Below are positions 1 to 8,642 of a DNA stretch of 64,000 nt, piece by piece (positions within the stretch are counted from its first letter, which is position 1; each line of letters opens with the position of its first letter). This stretch comes from Acidobacteriota bacterium (GTDB lineage: Bacteria > Acidobacteriota > Terriglobia > Acidiferrales > UBA7541), in the NCBI GenBank assembly GCA_013289695.1, contig JABCZK010000001.1, positions 186,001 through 250,000 on the forward strand, written 5' to 3'. The notes under the pieces are model-generated. The model saw only the letters and a list, made by a program, of their open reading frames with translations. It was not told the DNA's origin and ran no database searches. The translations under genes and the position numbers were made by a program.

Positions 1-1335
1 CAGCAGAAAAAGTGAAAGCGAAATTTGCGCGACGACCAGCATGCTTGCGAGGCGCGCGCGATGCAGTCCGCCGGAAACGCTGCCCGAATCTTCCTTCAGT
101 ACGGAGTTCGGCGCGAGGTCCGAAGCGCGCCACGCAGGCAGCACGCCGAAAATAATTCCGGTGAAGAGCGAGAGCAGCATCGTCGCTAGCAGCACGCGAG
201 AGTCGGCGTGAATATCCATCGCCACGGGAATATTCGTGGGCGGAATGAATTGCGAAAATGTCCCGGCGGTCCAGGTGGTGATGAGAATGGCTACGCCGCC
301 GCCTGCGAGCGCGAGGATCAGACTCTCGATGAGCAGTTGGCGAACCAGGCGCCAGCGGCTGGCGCCGATGGATAGCCGAATCGCGATTTCGCGGCGGCGC
401 GCCACGGAACGCACCAGCAGCAGATTCGCAACGTTGGCGCAAGCGAGCAAAAGCACCGCCCCGGCGATGGCCATCAGCATCGGAAGCAGCACATAAAGGT
501 AGCCATTGGCTCCGAACGGTGCGCGCCATAACGGATAAAGCGTGACGACATTTTCGCCTTGATGTTCTTTGGGGTACTGCGTTACTAACTGCTTCATCAG
601 CATATTCATTTCCGTCTGCGCCTGAGCGGGCAACACGCCGGGCGACAGACGCCCCAGAGTCACGGCCCAAGTGTTGCTGCGCTCGTGCAGCCGATCCGAA
701 TTCGACATGACTTGTGGCGCCATCATGATCGGCAGCCACAGCTCGCTGCGCAGTCCGGTCTGCGTTCCCTGAAATACGGGAGGCGCAACTCCGACGATGC
801 CGTAAGGATGCTCGTTGATTTGCAGCGTGCGGCCGATCACGGAGCGATCGCCGGCGTAACGAATTTGCCACATACGATAGCTGATAACGACCACGGGCGC
901 GCCATTCGCCGCCGTGTCTTCCGACTGCAGAAATCCCCGGCCGAGAATGGGCCGCACGCCAAGAAAATCGAAATAGTTCGCGGAAACCAGCGTGCCCCAG
1001 GTGCGCTCGGGCTTGGCTCTGCCCGTCAAGTTCATGGGTTCGATGGAAAAGGCCGTGAGCGCGGAAAAACTTTTGGTGCGTTCGCGCAAGTCCACAAAGT
1101 CCGGATAGGAAAATGGGATGGGATTGCGCGAATCTCCGCCCGAGGTGAAGGCGAGAATATTTCCGGTGTTCGCCGCGCCGGGTATCGGATTTAGCAGAGT
1201 GGAGTTGATCCAACTGAAGATGGTGCTATTGGCGCCGATGCCCAGCGCGAGCGTGAGAATCGCCGTAGCGGTAAAACCAGGCGATTTCAGCAACACGCGT
1301 AGCGCGTAGCGCACATCCTGCCACAGAGCACCCAT
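1..1335 (-). CDS. ADOP-family ABC transporter permease (MacB/FtsX type), 3' part cut by window edge
   Basis: About 445 codons are visible from ATG at 1335 and the frame is still open at position 1. The N-terminus, with LLKSPGFTATAILTLALGIG followed by ANSTIFSW, is the hallmark of acidobacterial ADOP permeases. It is followed by a MacB-like periplasmic domain (WGTLVSANYFDFLGVRPILG and VIGRTLQINEHPYGIVGVAP are visible) and the first FtsX-type membrane segments, including LLLACANVANLLLVRSVARR then REIAIRLSIGASRWRL. An SD-like GGAGG lies 5 nt before the ATG. Such proteins usually have about 800 residues and a second membrane block, which would lie outside the window. Substrate is unknown; family members are thought to act in efflux or envelope remodelling. 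No ATPase or PadR regulator is visible here. Confidence 0.92.
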   Translation of the reverse strand, partial: MGALWQDVRYALRVLLKSPGFTATAILTLALGIGANSTIFSWINSTLLNPIPGAANTGNILAFTSGGDSRNPIPFSYPDFVDLRERTKSFSALTAFSIEPMNLTGRAKPERTWGTLVSANYFDFLGVRPILGRGFLQSEDTAANGAPVVVISYRMWQIRYAGDRSVIGRTLQINEHPYGIVGVAPPVFQGTQTGLRSELWLPIMMAPQVMSNSDRLHERSNTWAVTLGRLSPGVLPAQAQTEMNMLMKQLVTQYPKEHQGENVVTLYPLWRAPFGANGYLYVLLPMLMAIAGAVLLLACANVANLLLVRSVARRREIAIRLSIGASRWRLVRQLLIESLILALAGGGVAILITTWTAGTFSQFIPPTNIPVAMDIHADSRVLLATMLLSLFTGIIFGVLPAWRASDLAPNSVLKEDSGSVSGGLHRARLASMLVVAQISLSLFLL

Positions 1336-1765
1336 CACGGCCTCCGATAGTAACCAGCCATACCCAGTGCAATCACCACGCCAAGTTCCACGAGCTTTAG
1401 CGGGTCCTAAGTCCAAGCGTACAAGCTATCCACCCAGCGATCAAATGTGCGGCTTCCGAGGCTAACTCCCCTTGTTTGGCGCAGTTGACGCCGGGACCGA
1501 AGCTTCGCCTCCCGCGTTCGATGGCTGTGTAGCGGAACGCTGCTGCCGCGCGAACTTTTGTCTCGCGTCGCGGTGTTCGGAGTTGGGATGGACCGCGCGG
1601 AATCGGACGCTCGCGTTTCGGCGTGTTCCCCCTGTCCATGCGTACAGTTTCATGGCAAACACCTCGCGCTTCAATTGCGATTGCTCGCCATGCGGCGCGC
1701 GCATACATTGAATTCAGCGTCTGGCAGCACGTCGCGACGACTTGGAACCAAAATCCGGAGGGAAT
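1336..1765. other. Divergent intergenic region, no convincing gene
   Basis: This 430-nt gap separates the minus-strand permease from the plus-strand bactofilin and should hold both promoters. I see no clear -35/-10 pair, RNA gene or repeat. A stretch of about 20 codons (minus strand, about 1337-1400, hydrophobic) ends in a TGA that overlaps the permease ATG, but it has no start signal. Confidence 0.4.
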
Positions 1766-2299
1766 ATGTGGAGCAACAGCAAGCAGTCCGATTCTCCTAA
1801 CCCAGGGCCCGCACAACCGGCAGCTTACCCCGCAACACAATCGTCGGCTAACTCTAACGCGAATTCTGCTCCGGCAGCGTCACAGACATACCGCTCCAGC
1901 TCTCCAACCGCGCGCAACCTGGCGATTTTGGGGCCGGGACTGACCGTCAAAGGTCAGATTTCGGGCGACGAAGATTTGCAAATTGACGGCAAGGTGGAGG
2001 GCTCGATTACGCTGAAGGGCCAGCGCCTCACCGTCGGACAGAACGGCGAAATTGTTTCGGATGTGCGTGCACGGGATGTAATCGTGTATGGCAAGGTGCA
2101 CGGCAACCTGTTTGCGGAAGATCGCATTGAGGTGAAGAAAGACGGCTCGGTGATCGGCAATATTACCGGCGGCCGGGTGTTGATCGAGGATGGCGCGTAC
2201 CTGAAGGGGCAAGTCGAGATCGAGCGCGGCAAGTCGCACAAGCATGCATCGGCGGAACTGGAGCCGGTGGGGGCGGGCGTCGGCAGCAACTCGAACTAA
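1766..2299 (+). CDS. Bactofilin family protein (DUF583)
   Basis: Bactofilins are polymer-forming cytoskeletal proteins of bacteria. The 177-residue product has a disordered Ser/Asn/Gln/Pro-rich N-terminal tail of about 45 residues. A single bactofilin core follows, with the typical beta-helix ladder: LTVKGQISGDEDLQIDGKVE, then repeated turns such as LTVGQNGEIVSDVRARDVIV and GNITGGRVLIEDGAYLKGQV. The C-terminal tail is short and charged. I chose the ATG at 1766 because GGAGG sits about 4 nt upstream; an in-frame TTG at 1742 would add 8 residues but has no SD. The gene stands alone, divergent from the ADOP permease. The family assignment is secure; its role (shape, division site, appendage anchoring) cannot be told from sequence. 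Confidence 0.93.
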   Translation: MWSNSKQSDSPNPGPAQPAAYPATQSSANSNANSAPAASQTYRSSSPTARNLAILGPGLTVKGQISGDEDLQIDGKVEGSITLKGQRLTVGQNGEIVSDVRARDVIVYGKVHGNLFAEDRIEVKKDGSVIGNITGGRVLIEDGAYLKGQVEIERGKSHKHASAELEPVGAGVGSNSN

Positions 2300-2440
2300 A
2301 TCAAATTCCCTACCCCGGCCGCAGACGGATGGCATAGACAGGCCGTGGCGGAGCGGGCAGTATTCGAAATGGCGCTGCAACCGAAGGGTTGCGGCGCTGT
2401 TTCTGTTTTAGGGGCAGCGAGGAACCTAGAGCGCGGGAAC

Positions 2441-2484
2441 AAAAAAGGCCGCGGCAGGATTTTAGGTGTTGGCCTGCCGCGGCC
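2441..2484 (-). terminator. Rho-independent terminator of the Gly-rich protein gene
   Basis: Perfect 12-bp inverted repeat GGCCGCGGCAGG (2447-2458) / CCTGCCGCGGCC (2473-2484) with a 14-nt loop. On the minus strand it is followed directly by six T (2441-2446), just 19 nt past the stop at 2503. Confidence 0.9.
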
Positions 2485-2502
2485 CTGAAAGCTGAATCGT
2501 GG

Positions 2503-4254
2503 TTAGAGCGTTTGCGATGCTGTATGCGTTTGTGGCGCTGGCGGTGCGGGCGCTGGCGCGGGATTTGGCGTGGTGGCCGGTGTTGCGCCGTTGCCATTGT
2601 TATTGCGATTGTCGTATTGCGGCGCGTGATAACGGTTGCTCTGATCCGTTGACGAGCCGTTGGCCGGGTATCCATTTGAGCTGGGTTGCGGGCTTACGCT
2701 CGAAGGACTCGGATGGAGCGAGAAGTTGATGCCGCGACGGGCGTTTTCGTTCACCGTGCGCTGCAGGTCAAGCTCGTCCATATTCAACGTGTTCTCGCCG
2801 CCGTAATTCACCATGTAATGCAGCACGCCATCCTGCAGCCAGTAATCGCTCGCGGCGTAGGTGGTGCCGTCCTTCAGATAGAGCAGGACGGTAGGCCGGG
2901 AAGATGAAACATTGCCGGTATCCGGATTATCATTCGGCGAACCTTGTTGCTCCGCTACGCCGCCGGAGTAGTCTGGTGCCACAGGGCCGGCATTGTAGTT
3001 GCCGGAGCTATTGTCCACCGGACCGTTGTCCGAGCTGGAGTAATTTCCATTGTCGCCGTAGCCGATGCTGTAGCCGGGGTCACCATAGTAACCCGGCCAG
3101 TAAGGATAGTAGCCGAGGCTATATCCAGGCCAGTAGCCTCCCCAGCCCCATCCCGGGCCCCAGAAGCCACCCCAGCCCCATCCCCATCCGAAGCCCCAAC
3201 CCCAGCCCCAACCAAAGCCGCATCCCCAGCATCCGCCCCAGCCGCCGCGCCAGCCGTAGCCGCCCCAACCGCCATGCCAGCCGCCATAGGAACCGCCGTG
3301 GTAGCCATAGCCGCCATCAAAACCGCCGACGGAAACGTTATTGCTGTGGAAGCCGCCGGCGCTGCTGAAAGATCGGCCGCCAGCCAAGCTGGACGACGAG
3401 CCGTGGACATTCAGCGCACCGCCAAGATGCGGAGCGCTCATAGAGCCAGCCGAGCCGAAGTGCGCGCTGGTAAGAGTGGCGTTGCTGAAACGAGATGCGG
3501 AGGAGTGGCTGCCAAACGCACTCGAGTGTGACGCTGTGGAGCCGTTGCTGAAATGAGAGTTTTCGATGTTCGAGACGGCCCGACTGCTGGAAACGGCGGA
3601 CGAGCTGCTCGTGCTGCGGTTGCTAGTAGCAGCGGAGAGCGACGTAGAGCCGCGCGCGCCGCTGGAGTTTGCCGCAGGTGCGGGGCCGCGGGAATTCGCA
3701 TTGACGCCGGCGTTCATACTGCCATGCGCAGTGGACGCCGACGTGGAATTCGCAGGCCCGCTGCGGCCGAAGTACGGCGAGGTGGAAGAGCCCCGATTGC
3801 CTGCCGACGCCGAAGAACCGTTGTTCAAGCCGCGCGAGGAATTTGCGCCGGAAGCGCCAAAATGCGCACTCGAAGGTGGCGCTACGCCCGCGCGGTTGCC
3901 CGCACTGTAGGAATTACCGGAGCGGCCGCCCATTGCGCTGTACGGCCGGCCCGAAGGAGAACCTGAATAGCGATTGGGCGAGCTGGAATAGTGGTTCGCG
4001 CTGCCGCGAGCACCGCCATACATCCCGCCGCCGTAGCGGCCGCCGCCCGAAGACGGGGCGCTGCCATGAAAGCCGCCTCCACCACCTCCGCCGTGGAAAC
4101 CACCGCCTCCACCACCTCCGCCGTGGAAACCACCGCCGCCTCCGCCACCGCCATGACCGCCACCACCACGCTGCGCGAACGCAGCCGGCGCGCAAAACAG
4201 CGCCAGCGCTGCAAATACCGTGAAGATAATCTTGAGACTAGCGGACCTGTTCAT
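2503..4254 (-). CDS. Exported Gly/Ser/Trp/Tyr-rich low-complexity protein
   Basis: The 583-residue product starts at ATG 4254, which has GGAGGTGA 5 nt upstream; the frame is open further 5' but without signals. Residues 1-27 form a clear signal peptide (MNRSASLKIIFTVFAALALF, cleavage near AFAQ). Next come Gly-His-Phe tracts (GGGGGGGFHG repeats), then about 200 residues rich in Ser, Ala, Asn and Gly. A Gly/Trp/Tyr-rich block follows, with many GWGWG units and two Cys. Near the C-terminus is a more ordered segment, LYLKDGTTYAASDYWLQDGV, with conserved-looking HYMVNYGGENTLNMDELDLQ; the tail is Pro/Ala-rich. I infer an envelope or secreted structural protein. The terminator follows at once, so the gene is probably monocistronic. 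Confidence 0.85.
   Translation of the reverse strand: MNRSASLKIIFTVFAALALFCAPAAFAQRGGGGHGGGGGGGGFHGGGGGGGGFHGGGGGGGFHGSAPSSGGGRYGGGMYGGARGSANHYSSSPNRYSGSPSGRPYSAMGGRSGNSYSAGNRAGVAPPSSAHFGASGANSSRGLNNGSSASAGNRGSSTSPYFGRSGPANSTSASTAHGSMNAGVNANSRGPAPAANSSGARGSTSLSAATSNRSTSSSSAVSSSRAVSNIENSHFSNGSTASHSSAFGSHSSASRFSNATLTSAHFGSAGSMSAPHLGGALNVHGSSSSLAGGRSFSSAGGFHSNNVSVGGFDGGYGYHGGSYGGWHGGWGGYGWRGGWGGCWGCGFGWGWGWGFGWGWGWGGFWGPGWGWGGYWPGYSLGYYPYWPGYYGDPGYSIGYGDNGNYSSSDNGPVDNSSGNYNAGPVAPDYSGGVAEQQGSPNDNPDTGNVSSSRPTVLLYLKDGTTYAASDYWLQDGVLHYMVNYGGENTLNMDELDLQRTVNENARRGINFSLHPSPSSVSPQPSSNGYPANGSSTDQSNRYHAPQYDNRNNNGNGATPATTPNPAPAPAPPAPQTHTASQTL
4075..4134. repeat. Perfect 30-bp tandem duplication inside the Gly-rich gene
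   Basis: Two adjacent identical 30-nt units (4075-4104 and 4105-4134), beginning GCCTCCACCACCTCC, encode the repeated GGFHGGGGGG peptide. The repeat keeps frame, so copy-number change would alter only the length of the Gly tract. Confidence 0.9.
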
Positions 4255-4503
4255 GGTTGTCACCTCCACCCAACTACTTCCCTTGCGGTGCGGGCGGCCG
4301 GAACGCCGAGGTAATTCTACACCAATTAGACTCGCGTGGAGCGTGGTTGGTTGCAATTTGGCTAAGTCTTTGACCTTCAGCCAATCACGCATCCGATGAA
4401 ACTCCGCACGCCTGCCCTCACCCGGTACAACACGGGTGCTTCGAAAAAGTTTCGGCTCAACTTTGGGACAGGCAATAAGGACAGGCAGGCGGGGTGCGGC
4501 GTG

Positions 4504-5451
4504 TCAGGTTCTACCGCGTTCGGCCAGGAAGACGCCGACCAAGACCAGGGCGGTACCTTCCAACAGCATGCGGGACGGGCGTTCCCCCAAGAAGGCCATG
4601 GACAGTAGTATTACGACGATCGGCTGGAAGTAGCTTACTGCGCCCACGCGCGACGCTGTCATATACCGCAGCACCCAGTAGAAAATCGTGTAGGCCCCCA
4701 CCGAGCTTCCTGCCGCCATGTAGATCATGCCGAGCCAGCCGCTCAGCGTGACGTGGTGCCAATCCAGATGAATGCTCTGGCGGATCGTTATCGCTAACAG
4801 GAGCAGCGCGGCGGCGACGCAATTGAAAGTGTTCATGGCGACGGCGTCATATTGCGCGGCGACTCGTTTACCGAGGACCGCGTAGGCCGAGAAACCAATC
4901 ACTCCGCCGAAGGTGATCAGGTCGCCGAACAGGAAAGGCGAGTGCGCGGGAGAACCGCTCTCGGTTTCGAGCAGATACACGCCGACGAACGAAATTGCCA
5001 TGCCGACGACTTTCGCGGTCGTAAGCGCTTCCAGTTTCAAGGCGCGCGCCAGCAGCAATATGATGATCGGGCCGACGGCGATGATCACTGCGGAATGATT
5101 CGAGGTGGTGTAGTTCAGGCCCACGGTGAAGAGGCCTTGGTTGACGACCACTCCCAAGAAACCGAGATACAGAAAAGGCCATGCATCAGCGAGCTTCAGC
5201 GGCTGGCGTTCGCGGCGCGAAAAATAAATCGCCAGCATGATGAACGCGGCGAGTTGCAGGCGCAGGCAGGTGAGCGTGACCGGATCGAACGTGCGCAGGG
5301 CGATTTTTCCCGCGACGTAATTGCCGGACCACAGCACGAGCATCATCAGCAGCCAGAACGCCAGTGTTAATCTGCTGGGGCGCGGCGGCTCGGGATTCGG
5401 CGTTGCGGCGGTGGCGGGCGAGGCCATTGGTGAAGCCGATGGTGAGTTCAA
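4504..5451 (-). CDS. EamA/DMT-family membrane transporter
   Basis: The product has about 315 residues and ten predicted membrane segments arranged as two EamA repeats. Typical motifs are the first helix LMMLVLWSGNYVAGKIAL, then PVTLTCLRLQLAAFIMLAIY, and the second-half SYFQPIVVILLSMAFLGERP, where the PI/GE pair is characteristic of the family. The N-terminus is a Ser/Ala/Pro-rich tail. The reading frame opens with TTG at 5451; an ATG at 5427 would shorten it by 8 residues, and neither has a strong SD. It lies 22 nt downstream of the MenC/NSAR-like gene on the same strand, so co-transcription is likely. DMT proteins export amino acids or metabolites; the substrate here is unknown, though an amino-acid-related one would fit the neighbours. 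Confidence 0.88.
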   Translation of the reverse strand: MNSPSASPMASPATAATPNPEPPRPSRLTLAFWLLMMLVLWSGNYVAGKIALRTFDPVTLTCLRLQLAAFIMLAIYFSRRERQPLKLADAWPFLYLGFLGVVVNQGLFTVGLNYTTSNHSAVIIAVGPIIILLLARALKLEALTTAKVVGMAISFVGVYLLETESGSPAHSPFLFGDLITFGGVIGFSAYAVLGKRVAAQYDAVAMNTFNCVAAALLLLAITIRQSIHLDWHHVTLSGWLGMIYMAAGSSVGAYTIFYWVLRYMTASRVGAVSYFQPIVVILLSMAFLGERPSRMLLEGTALVLVGVFLAERGRT

Positions 5452-5473
5452 TCGCGCGCTCGAACTTTCGCTT

Positions 5474-6580
5474 TCAATCGAGCACCTCGCGGCGTTTGGT
5501 CAGCGATTCGATGCGCGCGAGGCGCGGCGTGTAGCCGATCCCCGGCGCCGTGGGAACTTTTATGGTGCCGCGCGGCGTGACTTCCACTTGCGGCTCGATG
5601 AGGTCTTCGGTCCAGTAGCGGCGGCTGGCGGAGACGTCCCCGGGCAGCGTGAAATTCGGCAACGTGGACATGGCGATGTTGTGCGCGCGGCCGATGCCGG
5701 ATTCGAGCATGCCTCCGCACCAGACGGGAATGGATCTCTTTTCGCACAGATCGTGGATACGGCGGGCGGCGGTGTGGCCCCCGACGCGGCCGAGTTTCAT
5801 ATTGATGATTTTGCAGGCGCCGATTTCGATGGCGGCGCGGGCGTGTTCGATATCGTGGATGCATTCGTCGAGGCAGATAGGCGTATCGAGCTGGCGTTGC
5901 AGCGCGGCGTGGGAGTAGATGTCGTCGTGGCCCAGCGGCTGTTCGATCATGATCAGGTAGAAAGCGTCAAGCTGCTTCAGGAGCGGCGCGTCTTCCATGC
6001 GATACGCGGAATTGGCGTCCACCATCAGGCGAATGCGCGGGAATCTTTCGCGCAGCGCGCGGGCGGGCGCCACATCGTTGCCAGGCTTGATTTTTATTTT
6101 GATGCGTTGATAGCCGGCGGCCAGCTCTTTTTCCACTGTGGCGAGCAGGGTGGGGATGTCGGCCTGAATGCCGATGGAAACGCCGGAGGAAATCTCATCG
6201 CGCGTGCCGCCGAGTAATTTTGCTAGCGGCAGATTTTTTTGTTTTGCTTCAGCGTCCCAGATGGCGGTTTCCAGCGCGGCTTTGGCCATGTTGTGGCCGC
6301 GCACATGGGCGAGCAAGTCGAAAACTTCGGCGGCGGAATCGAATTCCTTGTACTTCACCATGGGCCACAGAAAATCACGGATGATGTGCCAGGCGGTTTC
6401 GACCGTTTCGTACGAATAATAGGGATCCTCACCGGCAGTGCATTCACCCCATCCGGACGTGTCATCGGCGTCCACTTCAAGCAGAAGAATTCGGCGCAGC
6501 AAAGTCTCGCCGAAGCTAGTTTGGAAGGGCGCAATCAACGGCATGTGAATTTCGCGCAGAGTGATTTTACGCAGACGCAT
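5474..6580 (-). CDS. Enolase-superfamily OSBS / N-succinylamino-acid racemase (MenC/NSAR-like)
   Basis: This 368-residue member of the muconate-lactonizing subgroup fits the o-succinylbenzoate synthase/NSAR family over its full length. The N-terminal capping domain (residues 1-130, LREIHMPLIAPFQTSFGE) precedes the barrel. Visible catalytic and metal residues are the KxK motif in RIKIKIKPGNDV, Asp in LMVDANSAY, Glu in IMIEQPLG, Asp in ICLDECI and the second Lys in INMKLGRVGG. No other menaquinone gene is nearby. The upstream gene is a COG3375-like GNAT, the partner seen in characterised NSAR operons where D-amino acids are N-succinylated, racemised and desuccinylated. I therefore favour racemase or dual function over menaquinone synthesis, but sequence alone does not separate OSBS from NSAR. 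No desuccinylase is visible nearby. Confidence 0.88.
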   Translation of the reverse strand: MRLRKITLREIHMPLIAPFQTSFGETLLRRILLLEVDADDTSGWGECTAGEDPYYSYETVETAWHIIRDFLWPMVKYKEFDSAAEVFDLLAHVRGHNMAKAALETAIWDAEAKQKNLPLAKLLGGTRDEISSGVSIGIQADIPTLLATVEKELAAGYQRIKIKIKPGNDVAPARALRERFPRIRLMVDANSAYRMEDAPLLKQLDAFYLIMIEQPLGHDDIYSHAALQRQLDTPICLDECIHDIEHARAAIEIGACKIINMKLGRVGGHTAARRIHDLCEKRSIPVWCGGMLESGIGRAHNIAMSTLPNFTLPGDVSASRRYWTEDLIEPQVEVTPRGTIKVPTAPGIGYTPRLARIESLTKRREVLD

Positions 6581-6613
6581 AGGGGCTGGGGCCTTTGGTG
6601 TTCGGTTCAGTCG

Positions 6614-7423
6614 TTAGTCTTCGAATTCTTCCGGGCGGTATTCTGGCAGACGCAGGCCCGCGATGGAAGCGGCGGGTTCCAGAATGTAATCAACAGTTTC
6701 GCCGCGGCGCTCGACGGACGTCGCGATGAAGCCCTGATGCAGCAATTTGCGAAATTGATCGCGCGTTTCGGATTGCAAGCGCGCGGCGGATTCGCGGTTC
6801 TGGGTTCTCACTTCGCCGAGATCTGCGGGCAGCGAAATCGTTCGTGCGCCAGCGGCGGCGGGCAGCGGACTTTCGGCGAGAATATTTATCACGCGATCTG
6901 AATCGAGCCACCATTCCGCCACCAGTCGGTCGGTGGGCAGTCCCGCGTGCAGCGGGCTTGCTGTGACGCCGTAGCAATTCGGAATGTAGCGGCGCGCGAT
7001 AGCGCCCAGGCGTACGAAATTGAAGTGCGCGTTTTTCAGCTCCAGCGGATCGAAGGTCCATTCGATCAGGCGGATATCTCGCTTCAGCGCGTCCTGGCGC
7101 TGGAAGAATTTCAGGCGGCGGCCGACGCCGCAATTTTGATATTCGGGAAGCACGGCGGTCATGTGCGAGTGCAGGAAAGGCTTTCCGCCGCGCGTACCGG
7201 CGAGCGCGAGCGTCATGCCGACCATTCTGTCGCCATCGAATGCGCCGAAAATCTGGCCGCCGGTCTGGTGCGCTACGACGAAGATGGCCGAGGGCACGGC
7301 GATGTGCTCGCCCCAGATATGTTTTTCCAGCTTCACGCAGGTTTCGTATTCGGCGAGCGATTCGCAGTGGCGAATTTCGATTTCGTGCGCTGCGGCTGAT
7401 GGCGTTTCGGCAGATGCGTTCAT
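6614..7423 (-). CDS. GNAT acetyl/succinyltransferase, COG3375-like
   Basis: The 269-residue product has a GNAT core in its N-terminal half: FGAFDGDRMVGMTLALAGTR, the acyl-CoA-binding segment LPEYQNCGVGRRLKFFQRQD, and IEWTFDPLELKNAHFNFVRL, which is typical of COG3375. The C-terminal region WWLDSDRVINI and a later mixed domain are also family-like. The ATG at 7423 overlaps the mazG stop (ATGA), so translation is probably coupled. The MenC/NSAR-like gene begins 33 nt downstream. In Geobacillus-type NSAR clusters a GNAT of this family is the N-succinyltransferase for D-amino acids; assigning that here is inference from neighbourhood. Confidence 0.85.
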   Translation of the reverse strand: MNASAETPSAAAHEIEIRHCESLAEYETCVKLEKHIWGEHIAVPSAIFVVAHQTGGQIFGAFDGDRMVGMTLALAGTRGGKPFLHSHMTAVLPEYQNCGVGRRLKFFQRQDALKRDIRLIEWTFDPLELKNAHFNFVRLGAIARRYIPNCYGVTASPLHAGLPTDRLVAEWWLDSDRVINILAESPLPAAAGARTISLPADLGEVRTQNRESAARLQSETRDQFRKLLHQGFIATSVERRGETVDYILEPAASIAGLRLPEYRPEEFED

Positions 7424-8463
7424 TTGGTCTGCGCGGCCTCAAGGGGTTGTTGCAGCTTTGAGAGATTCCACAATTCTTCCATGCGCTCGCGCGGCAGGTT
7501 GGCCAGGTGCTGGCCTTCAGCGTGTGCGGCTGATTCCATCCACTGGAAGCGGGACTGGAATTTGCGATTCGCTTTCTTCAGCGCGATCTCCGGATCGGCG
7601 CCCAAGAAGCGTGCCACATTTACTGCGGCGAATAACAGGTCGCCGACTTCTTCTTCCAGGTGTGGCGAAGCTGGCGTGGGGCGCGGCGTTGAATCGGGCA
7701 CGGCATGCCGTGCCCCTACGGGCGCTTCCGCGGCTGCTGGCTTCGCGCGGCGGGCTGCTGCCGACGGCGGCACGGGAAATTCCAGCGATGCGAGGATTTC
7801 GCGCTTTTCTTCTTCGAGTTTGTCGAAGATGCCGGCGAGATCGTCCCAGTCGAAGCCGATGTGCGCGGCGCGGCGGGTGAGTTGATAGGCTTCGAGGACT
7901 GCTGGCAGAGAGCGCGGGACGCCGGAGAGGATAGACTCGGTTTCGCCGCTGACGTTTGCCTTTGCGTTCGCAGGCTTCCCGTCCTTGCCGTTTGTTTGCG
8001 CGCGTTCGGCGGCTTTGATTTGTTCCCAATTTTTCAGGACGGCGGCGGAGTCTTTGGCTTTGGTGTCGCCGAAAACGTGAGGGTGGCGGCGGACCATTTT
8101 TGTGTGGATAGATTCGATCACGTCCGAGATAGTGAACGCGCCGGTTTCTTCGGCGAGAATCGAATGGAATGTGATCTGCAGCAGCAGGTCACCCAGCTCC
8201 GACGCGAATTCGTGCGGGTCGCATGATTCCATCGCGTCGAGAACTTCGTAGGTTTCTTCGATCAGGAATTTGCGCAACGACTGGTGCGTTTGTTCACGAT
8301 CCCAGGGGCAGCCGGTCGGGGCACGCAAGCGGGCTTGCAGTGCCACCAGCTTTGCGAACCACTGCCCGGCAAGTTTGTCGCGCCCGTTCAGCGGTATGCG
8401 CGGCGAGGTGGCACGCTGCCGGCGCGGTCGGTTTGAGATGTTGCGTGAAGTGGGTTTCTTCAT
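7420..8463 (-). CDS. mazG: MazG nucleoside triphosphate pyrophosphohydrolase with an expanded linker
   Basis: MazG hydrolyses NTPs and dNTPs to monophosphates plus pyrophosphate. Two tandem MazG domains are visible. The N-terminal one has LRAPTGCPWDREQTHQSLRK, EETYEVLDAME and ELGDLLLQITFHS. The C-terminal one has GFDWDDLAGIFDKLEEEKRE, EEEVGDLLFAAVNVARFLG and ALKKANRKFQSRFQWME. The metal-binding ExxE and ExxD pairs are all present. Between the two metal helices of the second domain lies an Ala/Pro-rich insert of about 35 residues encoded around 7660-7770. It contains VGARHAVPDSTP, the translation of a perfect palindromic repeat (7696-7715). I chose ATG 8463; a GTG at 8475 would add 4 residues, and neither start has a clear SD. 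The stop overlaps the GNAT start. Confidence 0.93.
   Translation of the reverse strand: MKKPTSRNISNRPRRQRATSPRIPLNGRDKLAGQWFAKLVALQARLRAPTGCPWDREQTHQSLRKFLIEETYEVLDAMESCDPHEFASELGDLLLQITFHSILAEETGAFTISDVIESIHTKMVRRHPHVFGDTKAKDSAAVLKNWEQIKAAERAQTNGKDGKPANAKANVSGETESILSGVPRSLPAVLEAYQLTRRAAHIGFDWDDLAGIFDKLEEEKREILASLEFPVPPSAAARRAKPAAAEAPVGARHAVPDSTPRPTPASPHLEEEVGDLLFAAVNVARFLGADPEIALKKANRKFQSRFQWMESAAHAEGQHLANLPRERMEELWNLSKLQQPLEAAQTK
7696..7715. repeat. Perfect 20-bp palindrome (REP-like) inside mazG
   Basis: GGGCACGGCATGCCGTGCCC is an exact palindrome read in frame as part of the Ala/Pro-rich insert of the second MazG domain. Its form (GGGCACGG/CCGTGCCC arms next to CCCTACGGG) resembles a mobile intergenic palindrome rather than coding sequence. 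Confidence 0.85.
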
Positions 8464-8642
8464 GAGCGATATCACAATTTACAGGGAAGAAGGATTCGAG
8501 ACAAGGATGCGCGTGTCGCCTACGACGTGAGCCGGAAAGTAAGAAAACATCCAGCCGGCCGTGCACTATTTTTCTTGATTCCTGTCATAGCGCCATGCGG
8601 GAGTCAGGACGATGCCACGGTGCCGTCGAATAGATCGAGGAA

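Noticed and set aside
1337..1402. Short hydrophobic peptide ending in TGA that overlaps the permease ATG
   Set aside because: It is only about 21 codons, has no start codon with SD, and could be a relic or chance.
1397..1840. Long minus-strand frame across the permease-bactofilin gap
   Set aside because: It runs antisense over the bactofilin start, has no SD or family motif, and its Arg/Cys-rich composition is typical of a GC-rich shadow frame.
4075..4134. Direct repeats that might suggest a CRISPR array
   Set aside because: The two units are directly adjacent without spacers and lie in frame in a Gly-rich coding region.
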